Part shown: piece by piece, positions 1-10,385 of the stretch
How the letters are laid out: each line of letters starts with the position of its first letter
How positions within the stretch are numbered: the first letter of the stretch is position 1
Assembly (NCBI GenBank): GCA_025449115.1
Contig: JAHLKC010000039.1
Location: 215,716 to 279,715, forward strand
DNA: 64,000 nucleotides
Source of the DNA: Chytridium lagenaria
Lineage: Eukaryota; Chytridiomycota; Chytridiomycetes; Chytridiales; Chytridiaceae
Direction: 5' to 3'
Translations under genes and position numbers: made by a program
The notes under the pieces: model-generated
What the model was told of the DNA's origin: nothing
The model's database searches: none
What the model saw: only the letters and a program-made list of their open reading frames with translations

Positions 1-780
1 CGGTCCCTTTTTTCCCTCCTTTCTGTTCACTCATCGTGAAGCTGTTCTTTCAATTCAAGTTCTCTTCTTTTTTCTTATTTTTTTTGGGGATGTGTGTCGG
101 AGAGGGCGACTGGGCGACTTTGTCCTGTGTGTTTTGTAAAATTAAGAACGTTTTATAAAAGAGCAATCCTTTTTTGGAGTCTGTGAGGTTGTGGGGATTT
201 AGAATGCTTTGTTAACTGATGGCTTGGGGCTGCTACAGTCGGTGCTTTTGTTGGCATGAGTTACGATTGAGCGGTGCTGTAGGCGGAGGAATTAGAGCAC
301 CCATTTCACACTGGGGTTCATGACAAGAACCTCACATCCGTCACAAACTGAGGATAAAATCGAAACTTTAAGCATACATGTATTTTTTAACTAGAAGATT
401 CATCAATGGCTGTGTTTTCACCAAGACACGATGTGGGTGGACGGCATACTTAAGGGGTTTCTACGGCGATGAGACAACGATAACATGAACGAAACTAAGT
501 ATTCCAACAAAACCAGCCAACATCCCTCCAAAAAAAGGAAATAGAAGATTATCTCCAAACAGGCCTTTATTGCTAGAATTGATTTCCGCAATGATTTACG
601 AACCCATCGGTCTAGGTTGTATTAGAAATGGGTCTCCGTACTGTCTTAAGGTAAAAAGTGTTCAAGTGAGATCAGAAAACCGTTTGAGAAGAATCCTGAA
701 GGCGACCAATTCAACAACGACCGCTGTTTGGGCTTTACACGTTTGTTTGTGTCGCATCCCATAAGGGGGGGAGTGGGGAT
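1..780. other. Upstream region, no gene recognised
   Basis: No open frame here resembles a known family. The stretch holds T-rich runs near 60-90 and 170 and unremarkable mixed sequence. It is probably the 5' flank of the cyclase gene starting at 781. Confidence 0.4.
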
Positions 781-3700
781 ATGGAACGACGAAAATCCGT
801 CAAAAAGAAAACAACGGATAACCTCCACGTTTGGGGTGAAGATGCAGGTCTCATCCATCCCTACTTTCTCTACTTCCCACCCACCCTCGAAAAAATCTAC
901 CTGGAAGAGGTACGTCCCCCCCCACCGGCCATAGGCGCCATTCCACCCCTACTGACACAACCAAGTATCTGGGTCGAGATTTTTCGTACCCTCCTTGTCC
1001 GTAAAGTCCTGATCGTTGCCGTCATCTTCACGTTTGTTGGGGACGTGTATCAACATTATACCTATTTTCAAAGGGTTTGAGAAATGGCAGTTGTTGACGG
1101 TGGGACATTATGCGTTTGTGTTTATGTTGAGCTGTATTGGGGTTTTGGTGTTGATGAGGATGTCGTTGAAGGGGTGGAAGGAGAGTAGCGCAAACAGTGG
1201 GATTACGCTTGTGCCGGTACCCGCTTTCAATTGGAATTGCGGTGGCTATGTTGCAGGTGTTTAGGTATAAGCGTTTTAGACGATATTGATTTGCTTTGTT
1301 TTTGGTTGTTGGGGGGTTTAAACGTACTTCTTTTTCTATTTAGATATGAGTTTGTATTGCTTTTGACTCGCGAGAACGTGTCGATATCAACACCTCATCT
1401 TTACTTTTTGATGGTCTCTATTGGCGTCGGTATCATCATCAGGGTAAGTCAACCTGTTTCTATGTGATACACGCTTCCGCTTCCCCCAAAACAACACTCC
1501 TCTTTTAAAACTACCGCCTGTCTACGTAGTACCTCACCTCCGCGATCACCATGGCCATATTCAGCTTGATCATTCTAGCTCGAACTTTGTTCATGGTCTT
1601 TAGAGAACCCGACCCATCTTCCGCCATCCTCGACTTTTTCGGTCGAATCGCTCCAATCTTTTTCTCAGCCGGTAAAGACCAAAAACCACATCTCCTTTCA
1701 TCTAAAACTCCCCAAAGTCTTTTGCTTCATCGGCACCTACCACAACGACAAACTCTCTCGTCGCAATTTCGTCCGTGGCAAGCGCATCAAACTCGAAATC
1801 CTCCGTCTATCCAAACATCGAAAACTCGTCTCAAAACTCCTTCACCTCATGCTCCCAGCGGTACATCTACCCCACCCATTTCAATATTTTTGCTTATGTT
1901 TTCTAAAGAGCGTTATACCGAGACTTAAGGCTTTGGAGATGGATTTCTCGACGATTGTGGATGATATTGAACAAGGGTATTGCGTGTTTCTGGATTTATG
2001 TGATGGACGTGGGATCATGGATATACAGAGACGGATTCAAGTCATTAACATGAATTTTGGAAGGTTTGATGAGTTTTTGGAAAAAGTGGACGGAGTTTGA
2101 GAAAATCAAGGTTTCTTCTTTTTTTTCATTTCTTCTTTCCTTCTTCAATTTTTTTTTTTCATTTTCATTTCTTGTTCCTGTTCTTTTCTTGTTCTTTTTC
2201 TTGTTCTTTGTTTTTGAGCTTTTAATCTTTTTGATTCTTATTATTTTATTTTTTTGGCGTTGCTGCGCATATAGACTATATCTACAAACATCATTTTGCT
2301 GCTCCCTGTAAACGGAGACGCCGGAAAAGGCTGCAATCAGGGTCACTGAATTCGCGAATGACGTACGGAACGTATTTGGGATCAAACGTGCCAACATTGG
2401 ATAACGAGGAACAGGATGAAGTTAGAGACGACCCTTTGAAAGTCTCTTATAAAATGGGGATATCATTTGGGTTTATTGTTGCTGGTATGATCTGGTGTCG
2501 TTTCTGGTGCCAAAAGTCTTACATTCGCACATATCGTAATCTCCTTTTTTTCTTTCGTTTTATTCTTTTGAATTTAGGCATAGTTGGGAAACTCAAGTTT
2601 TGTTATGATGTGTTTGGGGATACGGTGAATACAGGGTTTGTTTTATGGGTGTTGGTGTGATTCTTGGAGGTTTGACGCTTTTTTTTTTTTTTTTTTTTTT
2701 TTTTTCATGGTGTCTACAGCAAGTCGGATGCAAAAAATTAAAGGCCATGATACGATTTGCACAAAACAAGTATACGACACGTTTCCAAATCCAACCTGTG
2801 AGTCCCCCTTTCTTATTCAACCCAAAAAAAAGACTTACATTCCACAGCATCCCAATGGCGCTCTCTTGGCCTCCACAACGTCAAAGGCAAAGGCTCCATG
2901 GAAGTCTACGCCCTTAACCTCCCACCACCCACAAACCGACCCAAGCTCCATCCACTCCTCTACCATGGCTTCCCAACACCTTAACCAAACCTCCCTCCTC
3001 CAACTCCTCGCCCAAAACCCTTTCCTCTCCGACACCGAACCCATCCACATCGTCGACATGGATCGATCCGCGTTTGTGGTATCCACTGGCGTGCCTGGAG
3101 CAGCTGGGAGAGATCAGCTGGCGTGCCTGGGAGCAGCTGGGAGAGATCAACCGGCGTGCCTGGGAGTAGCTGGGAGAGAATGACACCAGGCGCGTCTGGA
3201 TTTTTCGCACCCGGTGGATCGGTGTTGGGGTTGAAAGAGGAACCGTGTGATCCCATTGCGACGAATGTTAAATGTGGAAGCTCGTATATGGCGATATCGC
3301 CTATCCCCGTTGATCTAGTGGACGTTACCACGTCATCCATAGATATATGGGTTCTTCTCGATAAACTTAGATGCACGTTCAAAGACCCAGCGATTGAGTC
3401 TCATTTCAATCAATCGAGTGTTGTGGAAAACGCGTATAAAGGGTTCATCAGCGCGATATTCGGAAGCGGGTTTTTGTTCCTACTTGCTGGGTTGACGCTT
3501 TTGTATGAAGCGAGATATAGCCCTGAAGAATTTACTGAGAAAATTGGGGTTGTGATGGGGTTACCGCTTTCAGCGCTTATAGAGATGATGTTTTTGTTTA
3601 TGCATGCTGGGTTGTACGGGACCATCATTTACACAAAGGATAACGTTGAACGGACGCAATGTAGTCGACGACTCAGCATCTGCTACGTTCTCCGGGTTTT

Positions 3701-5075
3701 CAATATCACTGTCTTTACGCTCCTCTTTGTCATGTACTCTTTTTATGGAGGCGTTGGGATGGAGGGATCTGGACGGTCTTCGTTGGTCATGTTTATGATT
3801 ATTTATGTGCATCATGTTGAACCTGTTGAGGTTGTGTTTTGGGGGGAGGTTGTGGGGTTGGTTGGGTCTGTGGTTATGGCGGTAGGGGTTTCCAAGGCGA
3901 TGAAGGCGATGTCGTTGACGGATATGGTGGATATTACGGCTTGTGTTATTGCGTCGGGGTTGGGGAAGTATAGTCAGAGGGTGTTGATGAGGACAGAGTA
4001 TTTGATGGGGCAGGTGTTGGTGAGGAATGAGCAGGAGATAAAGAAAGGTTGGGAACGACTGTTTTCGTTTTTTTTTATCGTTTATGTGGGGGGGTTATTT
4101 TTGTGGCGGTGGATTCCGGGTTCTTTTTTTTTTTTTTTTTTTTTTTTGTAGTGTGTTTTGGAATTTTTGATTTTCTGATATGGGGTTTTGGTAGAGATGA
4201 TAAAGGCAGCTGGACTGCTTAAGGCCATTCTTCCTTCTCGCGTGATTAGGAGATGGCTTTCTGGGAATGGTAGTTTGTGTGATATTGTCGAGAGTTTTAA
4301 ACGTGAGTTGTGATTGCTCCGAAAGCATTTTAATTAACTTTACGTTGGGCAGATGTGACGGTTCTTTACCTGGACGTTGTGTCGTTTACTGTTTTATCTA
4401 GTAACATTTCTCCTACTCGCTTGATAGCAATACTGGTGAGTCGCGTTTATACTGCCCATTTTCCGCTCTTGTCGCTAAACCAGAATACTACCATTGTGTT
4501 CCAAGAACACTGTGTTTACCGAGTTTGACGAGATATGCCAACGATCCAAGGTCGAAAAGGTAAGCCTTCGTTAGTTCATGCCAATAAATACCTCCCAGGT
4601 TCTTCAAATCGGTGACGCCTTCATGGCCTCCATCCTGGAAGGCATGAGCACCCGAACCCCAGACCCAGATGCAATCCGTCGATCCGCCCAAACGGTCTGC
4701 TCCGTCTCCCTCGAGATCCAATCCGCCGTCCAACGCTTCACCTTCCCCGACATTGGTGCCTTTCAAATCCGTGTAGGCGTTCACAGCGGATCCGGGGTTG
4801 GGTTTGTGTCGGGAGGGGAGTCGATGATCAAGTATGAGCTTGTTGGAGAGGTTGCGGAGATTGTGGAACGCGTGCAGGAGGTTGCGGAACCGGGGATGGT
4901 GGTTATGACGGAGGCGACAAAGGCGTTGTTGGATTTGGTGAGGGTCAAGTGTGAGGTTATGGCGGGGAGGGTGGATGGGTTGGAGTTGTTTGTGTTAAAG
5001 GAGTGTCAGAAGCCAAAGGATGGAAGAAGTTTTATGACTAAGGAAAGCGTGAAGAGGAAGTTGAATCCTCATTAG
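781..5075 (+). CDS. Two-unit transmembrane class III nucleotide cyclase (adenylyl-cyclase-like)
   Basis: Predicted membrane enzyme making cAMP from ATP. Reading through introns gives: an N-terminal tail; a first cassette of about four to five TM segments (about 990-1640); a helix leading to LLHLMLPASVIPRLK (1830-1930); cyclase domain 1 (1930-2925: EKIKTI, YDVFGDTVNTASRMQ across an intron, VKGKGSMEVYAL); a repeat-bearing linker; a second TM cassette (about 3440-3910); and cyclase domain 2 (4195-5030: VTVLYLDVVSFT, QIGDAFMA, VGVHSG). This M-C-M-C plan is that of animal transmembrane adenylyl cyclases, whereas usual fungal CYR1 enzymes are peripheral LRR proteins. Domain 1 keeps the adenine-type Lys/Asp and catalytic Asn/Arg; domain 2 keeps the paired metal Asp but has lost the Asn (EVAEIVER). 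Single-base frameshifts occur near 1075, 1230, 2098, 2305, 2480 and 2640; the second half is clean. Start at 781 is the first plausible ATG. Confidence 0.8.
3091..3182 (+). repeat. Three tandem ~32-33 bp repeats in the cyclase linker
   Basis: Three direct copies begin at 3091, 3123 and 3156, each starting gtgcctggg(a)gcagctggga. Read in frame they give a VPGSSWERSTG-like 11-residue repeat between cyclase domain 1 and the second TM cassette. One copy is a base shorter than the others, which changes the frame between repeats. Confidence 0.8.
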
Positions 5076-5932
5076 TTGGTTTCTTCCTAAAGTATGTAAG
5101 GGTGCGACCTTTGCACCGGAATAAATCACCTTTTGGAAAGATACCTAGTTCACGGCCTTAAGGTCGGGCTTGTGAACTCTAGAAAAGTCTAAAGTACTTA
5201 AAAGGCTTTTTCCCTTTATTCCTTTTGTTAACTAAGCATGCTGTCTTTCCAGCTGTTGGGTTGGGTTAACCACCCTAGAACGCGCGCCAGTTTCTCCCCA
5301 CATTCAAAACTCGTTTGACTTCGACGCGACATTGCAAAAAAAAAAAAAAGGAAAGAAGAAGGATGTGGAATAGAAACTAGAAAGCAAACAAAGGACTCGA
5401 CTCCTTTATGAAGATAGGACCGTGTTGCTTAGACTTATGACCATTTTTGCCGTGTTCAAGGAGATGGTTTTGAATGAGGGTGCTTGCAGAAATTTAAACT
5501 CCGACAATTTGAAAAATGACCAGGGTCACCAAAAGGACAAGGGGCTAAAAAGAGGGATCAAGCGTCAAGTCGTCGGAGGCAGACAAAAGTGAAAGCCGCC
5601 CCCTTTTCAAAGACTCGTTTTGATCCGTGATGTGGGGTTTTTTGGAATCAACCCTTTTCGGGTTGTCTGGAAAAAGCACTGCTCCACTTTGGTGCAATAT
5701 TTTCTTGCAGCCTCCAACTTCAACGTCTCCCATCATCTCTGCGACTCAAGCACATTGCCGAGAGAACAAAGTGCTGCCTTCACAAATACTCACAAATAAC
5801 GTTGAAGGACATTAGCATCCAGCCGTAAATCCATCACTTTTCACATATTCTCGCCTTACATTCGTCCCAATTAAGCACACAGTGTCAGTTGATTCCGTCC
5901 GTCCTTCACTCGTCGCATTAAGCCCTCGGAAA
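5076..5932. other. Intergenic region between cyclase and WSC gene
   Basis: No recognised gene. It contains the palindrome at 5145-5181, an A-run near 5336-5349 and the presumed promoter of the WSC-domain gene. Nothing else stands out. Confidence 0.5.
5145..5181 (+). other. Imperfect palindrome downstream of the cyclase gene
   Basis: CTAGTTCAC at the left and GTGAACTCTAG at the right form an inverted repeat around an 18-nt centre, about 70 nt past the cyclase stop. It could be a 3'-UTR hairpin; no function is shown. Confidence 0.4.
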
Positions 5933-7918
5933 ATGCCTAAGCACAGGTTCTTTAAGCCTCTTTTCCTCCACTACATCGTCCTCCAGCAGGCCCTGCTTCT
6001 CACCCTCGTCTCTTCCCAATCCGTTCGCATCGTCTCCCAAGGCTGCTTCACGTTCACTCCCCCGCAAACCCCGCCCATATCCGTCCTCACCATCGAAGAC
6101 TGCGTTAGAGTCTGCACAGAAACTTCCATCACGGTCGACAATGGGACTGTCTTTGGGCTCGTCAATGCTTCCCCTCGTGCACATTGTTTCTGCGGGGAGG
6201 CGGTGGCGAGAAGTACACGAGCTGCACAGACTTGTGGGAGGTGTGCGTTTGCGACGGCGAGAATGGCTTGGATGTGTGGGAATGAGAGAGGGGGATCGGT
6301 GTATTTGTATTCGGGAATACCTGAAGAAACTGTGACGACGACAAGGTGGACGCTTGCACCAGGAACTGCGGTTGCGACTGTGTCAAGAGCATTAACATCT
6401 CAGGTGAGCAGCATCTTGTTCGAGATTATCAAGAGGTTTTGCCTACATTGGAAGAGGGATCGCTAATAAAAGTATTACTGATTAATCTAGGCGACTACTG
6501 CAGAGCCAACGCTGTTGGATGTAGAAAATGCTGTGATTCCGTTCACCCTTACTTTCCAAGCCGGTAATGCGAATCTTCCAACACCTACCGAAACAACAAC
6601 TACAACAACATCCGCATCCGCCCCTTCTCCCATTACTGCCAAAGACGTTGTCTCGCACCCAATGTTCTTTGTTGGAGTCGGGTTTTTAGCCTTTGCATCT
6701 ATATCTGCCTTCATTGCCATTTTCTTGGGCAAGTCGAGGCGGAAGAATAACCGCGCAAGTAAACTATTTAGGTCAACGCTATTTCCTGAGGGTGTGCATG
6801 ATGATTATGCGCATCGGAGGATCGGAGAGAGTGGCAAGGAAGAGGGTGCTGTGAACTGTGTTGAAGAACCGAGTTCTTCAGCTGTTTCGGTGTCGTCGGG
6901 TGCAGCTAGGACTTTATCGTCGTCGGCTTCGCTGTTGCAGGAAGACGGCGGGAGAGGGGAATCATTTAGGATTGCGGTCGTCGATCAAGCAGAGTCAATG
7001 CAGCCTTCAGTGGCTTCATTTGCTACTGATGTGGTTGGCGGCTCGTCAAGTAGGATACCACCTCCTGTACCGATGGGTGCGTCTGGTTACGTTGCTGCAC
7101 CTTCGAAAGCGATACCCTCTGAACGTATTCACGTGACACCTCCTGGACTTTTCGTCGATGAGTCACCGCCGAAACGCGTTGAGCCTCCAACGCGGACGGA
7201 AGAGATCCAATTTTTTGCTGCACGAGGATCTGCGGCAAAGAGTGCGATGACGCCAACTCTGCCTGCTGTTCCGCCCAAACAGGTGATGGAACGAGGATCA
7301 AGTCGGAGAAAGGAGGGTGAACGACCGAGTGTATCTGTGAAGCACGAAAGAGGGTCAAGCAGACGCAGGGATGAGGAGCGGACGCCATCGCCACCGCTTT
7401 TGAGGGATGCGGTGCCTGTGAGAAGTGATTCTAGGGGGATGACCACACCTAAAAGCGATGGGAGGGTTGGTGTGATGCATGGAGCTTGGACGACGGTGGA
7501 GGACGATGGAGTGGATAAGGGGAAATTGCGACGATTTGGGGATGATGCAGGGGTGAGGATGACACCTCCTTTGACGCCTTCGCCAACAAAAGAGGACAGA
7601 GTGCGGGTGTCGTCGATGGGGTCGAAGGGATTGGAAGAGCAGAGAGATGGAGTATGGAGGGTCAGGACGTTGGAGGGAATTGCTGGGAATGTGACGCCTA
7701 AACCAATAGAGCCACGAAGGCGAGGAGACAGTCTTGTATCAAGAAACAACGACAGAAATCGAACGCCAGAGTTTAGAGACTCACCTAATGACGCAAACAG
7801 ACAAAGTCGGAGGAGGGAAGATGTTGGATTCTTTGCGTCGGGGTTGAGGGCAGAGGATTTTGCGTTTTTTCGGGGTAGACACGAGGGGAAGGGAGGCAGA
7901 GGGGAGGGGTTATCCTAA
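5933..7918 (+). CDS. WSC-domain single-pass membrane protein
   Basis: The ATG at 5933 starts a signal peptide (MPKHRFFKPLFLHYIVLQQA, then a hydrophobic stretch). A WSC-like carbohydrate-binding domain of about 95 residues follows, with eight cysteines (QGCFTF, EDCVRVC, HCFCGEA, QTCGRCAF, WMCGNE) ending in VYLYSG. A clean intron at 6404-6490 joins SQ to ATTAEPT. Then come a Thr/Ser-rich stalk, one TM segment (FFVGVGFLAFASISAFIAIF, about 6663-6728) with a basic stop-transfer sequence, and a long Ser/Arg/Pro-rich cytosolic tail with repeated GSSRRK/RRDEER motifs. The plan resembles fungal Wsc-type wall sensors, but sensing is inferred. The stop at 7918 lies after a G-run; the next frame continues for 17 basic residues (to about 7971), so the true C-terminus may be longer. 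Confidence 0.75.
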
Positions 7919-8958
7919 AGGCGTTGTTTCGAGTAGGAGGGATCACAGTAATGAAAGGCGAAGTCGAGTCTAAGTATACAGAGTTTTATCGCTCCTATGG
8001 TGAGTTGATATTTATTTTCTCTATATTTTCTCTTTTTTTTCCTGTCTCTTATTCTTTGGCTAATGGCGCTGCCTTTTTCGGCGTAGATAAATTGAGCTCC
8101 GTCTTCGGCCTTTTACAACCGTACCCTTTTGTGTATCATTGCCGGATTCATATTTCTGCTTGCCCCTTTTTTTTCTCAAGCCATCTGTATATATGGGTAC
8201 ATGGCAGATATTTATTGGTTCCCGCGTCGATATTCAAACAACACTGTTCTTTTCTCTTTTTCTTCCTTTATTGTGTTGTTTACATTCACTTCTGTGTTTA
8301 AGGCTGTGGAGTTTTGTGTATATTATGTTTTTTTCTTTTTTTATAAAACCGTTTAAGGCATGACATTAATCGAGGCTTTGGTTATGGTGAAAAGAAAAGC
8401 AAAAGTGCTTGTGTAATGTAATCCATTCTTTCTTCTATCCCATCCATATATATATACGTAAGTCAAAGCTTTAAGGTTTGAAAGTCTACAAAGTAACAGA
8501 GTCTGAAGACATGAACCTCTTTCACTAATACTAGTCACGCCGTATATACTCGGAGACTTGATGAACATTATATTAATCCCCACGACATTCGAACCGCTTT
8601 CATATCAATGTTATTGGCGCTGAAAAGTCCTCGTCCTCCGCATCAATTGACTCACGTCACCAAATTTGCAGCAACCCGCCGAGTTGCTTCCATTGCCATC
8701 CGTCCTATCACTCTCGACAAAGTTTACGCCTCTCTATAAACCAACGTTATCAGTGTATTATCAGGTTTTGGGGAATGGACTTATGCAATTCCATAAATAG
8801 CTTAACATATTGCTTCAAAAGGTTATTGTACTGTGGTATTTTTTGTTTAAAGGATAATAGGTACTGAATGGTGGGTGAAAGTGCAACGATGCTACAGATA
8901 CGAAATGTATTAGACATAAGTAAGGAGTCAAAGTTCCAAAGTCTACCAAAAACCGCCG
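7919..8958. other. Intergenic, T-rich 3' flank
   Basis: T- and TA-rich sequence with no recognised gene. Short open frames at 7924-8363 are pyrimidine-rich and look like untranslated 3' flank of the WSC gene. The two genes on either side converge here. Confidence 0.5.
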
Positions 8959-10140
8959 TCAATACATGATACTCCCACAAACGACTCCAGCAAGGTATTC
9001 ATTCACCTCTAACAAGTCCCGATACACCTTCCCGTACACCGAATCTTTCGGCATGTCACGCATAAGATTTCCACCCTTCATCGGCACGTCGGTACGTAAA
9101 GATTGCAGAGTGTCTGCGACAGAGGTGAGGGAAGGTGTCGCGTCCACAAAAAAATTGCGGAAGCCTGAGCTGATGAGACGATCGCGAAAGCGTGTGGGCG
9201 TGTATTCCGGGGTGCGGTGGTATGGAAGCGCGGGGAAAACAAGGTGACGGGTGATGAGATGGGCAAGAGTGTGGTCGATGGAGTGGACGACCTGAGGAAT
9301 ATGTAATCAGGATTAAGGAAAAAATAATTAACATGAATTATAGGTTGCAAGACGTACGGTGTGAAGGAAGAAAAGTTCACGAAGATGCGGAGGGAGACCG
9401 ATTTCTTTTGTATGTTTCATGCAGGATGCTCGGGCCGCCCGCAGAAACTTTGCGAGGGGTATTTGACTGTTCGATGAGCCCATCACTGCCTCGTTCTCGT
9501 TACTCTCCTCCATATCATCTGCCTTCCTATTCCTTACAACAAGCAGACCTTCATGCGTGAACTCCTTCCAATTCTTTGTTTCCGACACAGTCGAATTTTT
9601 TATGACCGTCAACCGATAGAACCACGACCACGGCGTGAAGGTGTCACTCATTGGGGAGAACACTGTCTCTAATAGCATCGTATGCAATGAACGCGTCATG
9701 TGGAGGGATGGTGCAAGATGCTTCTGAAGTTCAGGATGATGTTGGATGTAGAGCATGAGGTCTTCGGATGCGGAATGTATCTTTGGGTGTTGGCCAACTA
9801 CAAGGTAGATGAGGAGGATACCCATCATGACTTCGGGATCCGTTATGGGAAGAGATTTGTAGGTGAACGAGTGGATGGTGCCGGTTGGTGCAAGGAGGGG
9901 GAAATCTGCAGATGATGGTTGGGTTTGATGAATCGAAGTCAAGTTCCAGTTTACGGAATAAATTATTTCAAATGAATCAAAGTCGTGAACGGAAGATTGA
10001 CCCGACACGATAGACCATAAGCGTGAGAAGAAATGGGTGGAATCGTGTCTGAGCTTTAACTTGCAATTCTCGACTCGAACAGTGTAGAGGTTTGGGATTG
10101 TAGGATGTTTTCTTGATAATAATAAGATGGTGGAGTCCCA
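8959..10140 (-). pseudogene. 3' portion of an unidentified gene, 5' end cut by a transposon
   Basis: Coding continues in one frame from about 10135 to 9358, then across a 66-nt intron (9357-9292, gtacgt...ctcag) to a stop at 8959, giving about 370 residues. Recognisable stretches include PEVMMGILLIYLVVGQHPKI, LPPHLRELFFLHT and the C-terminus LLEVNEYLAGVVCGSIMY. I do not recognise the family. The frame is open upstream of the first ATG (near 10008) right up to the edge of the CACTA-like element, so the real N-terminus is missing. Minus-strand coding of similar character resumes beyond the element at 21890-22322, which suggests one gene split by insertion. A decayed paralogous fragment lies at 22721-23062. 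Confidence 0.55.
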
Positions 10141-10385
10141 GTGAAAAGTACTTTCGACAGGTATGGTATGGCTATTGGACTTTTCTTGATTCCTGGTACT
10201 TTTGTTAGACCGTTAAATCTTTTTTTCAAACCGATCTTTCAACTCTGGGACTTTGATGGTTCAATTATGCAATTTGGCAATAAATGGGACTTTGATGGTA
10301 CATTACCATCTTTCGATTCTGGCACTATTGTGGGACTATCGTGGTTTTGGATTAATATTGTACTTTCCTTAAATTGTCAACCCAC

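Noticed and set aside
7129..7749. 206-codon minus-strand open frame
   Set aside because: Antisense of the WSC protein's cytosolic tail; no recognisable domain, while the plus frame is continuous with the signal peptide, WSC and TM regions.
7924..8363. Plus-strand frames after the WSC gene
   Set aside because: Phe/Ser/Leu-rich readings of T-rich DNA, with no ATG context or similarity; probably 3' UTR.
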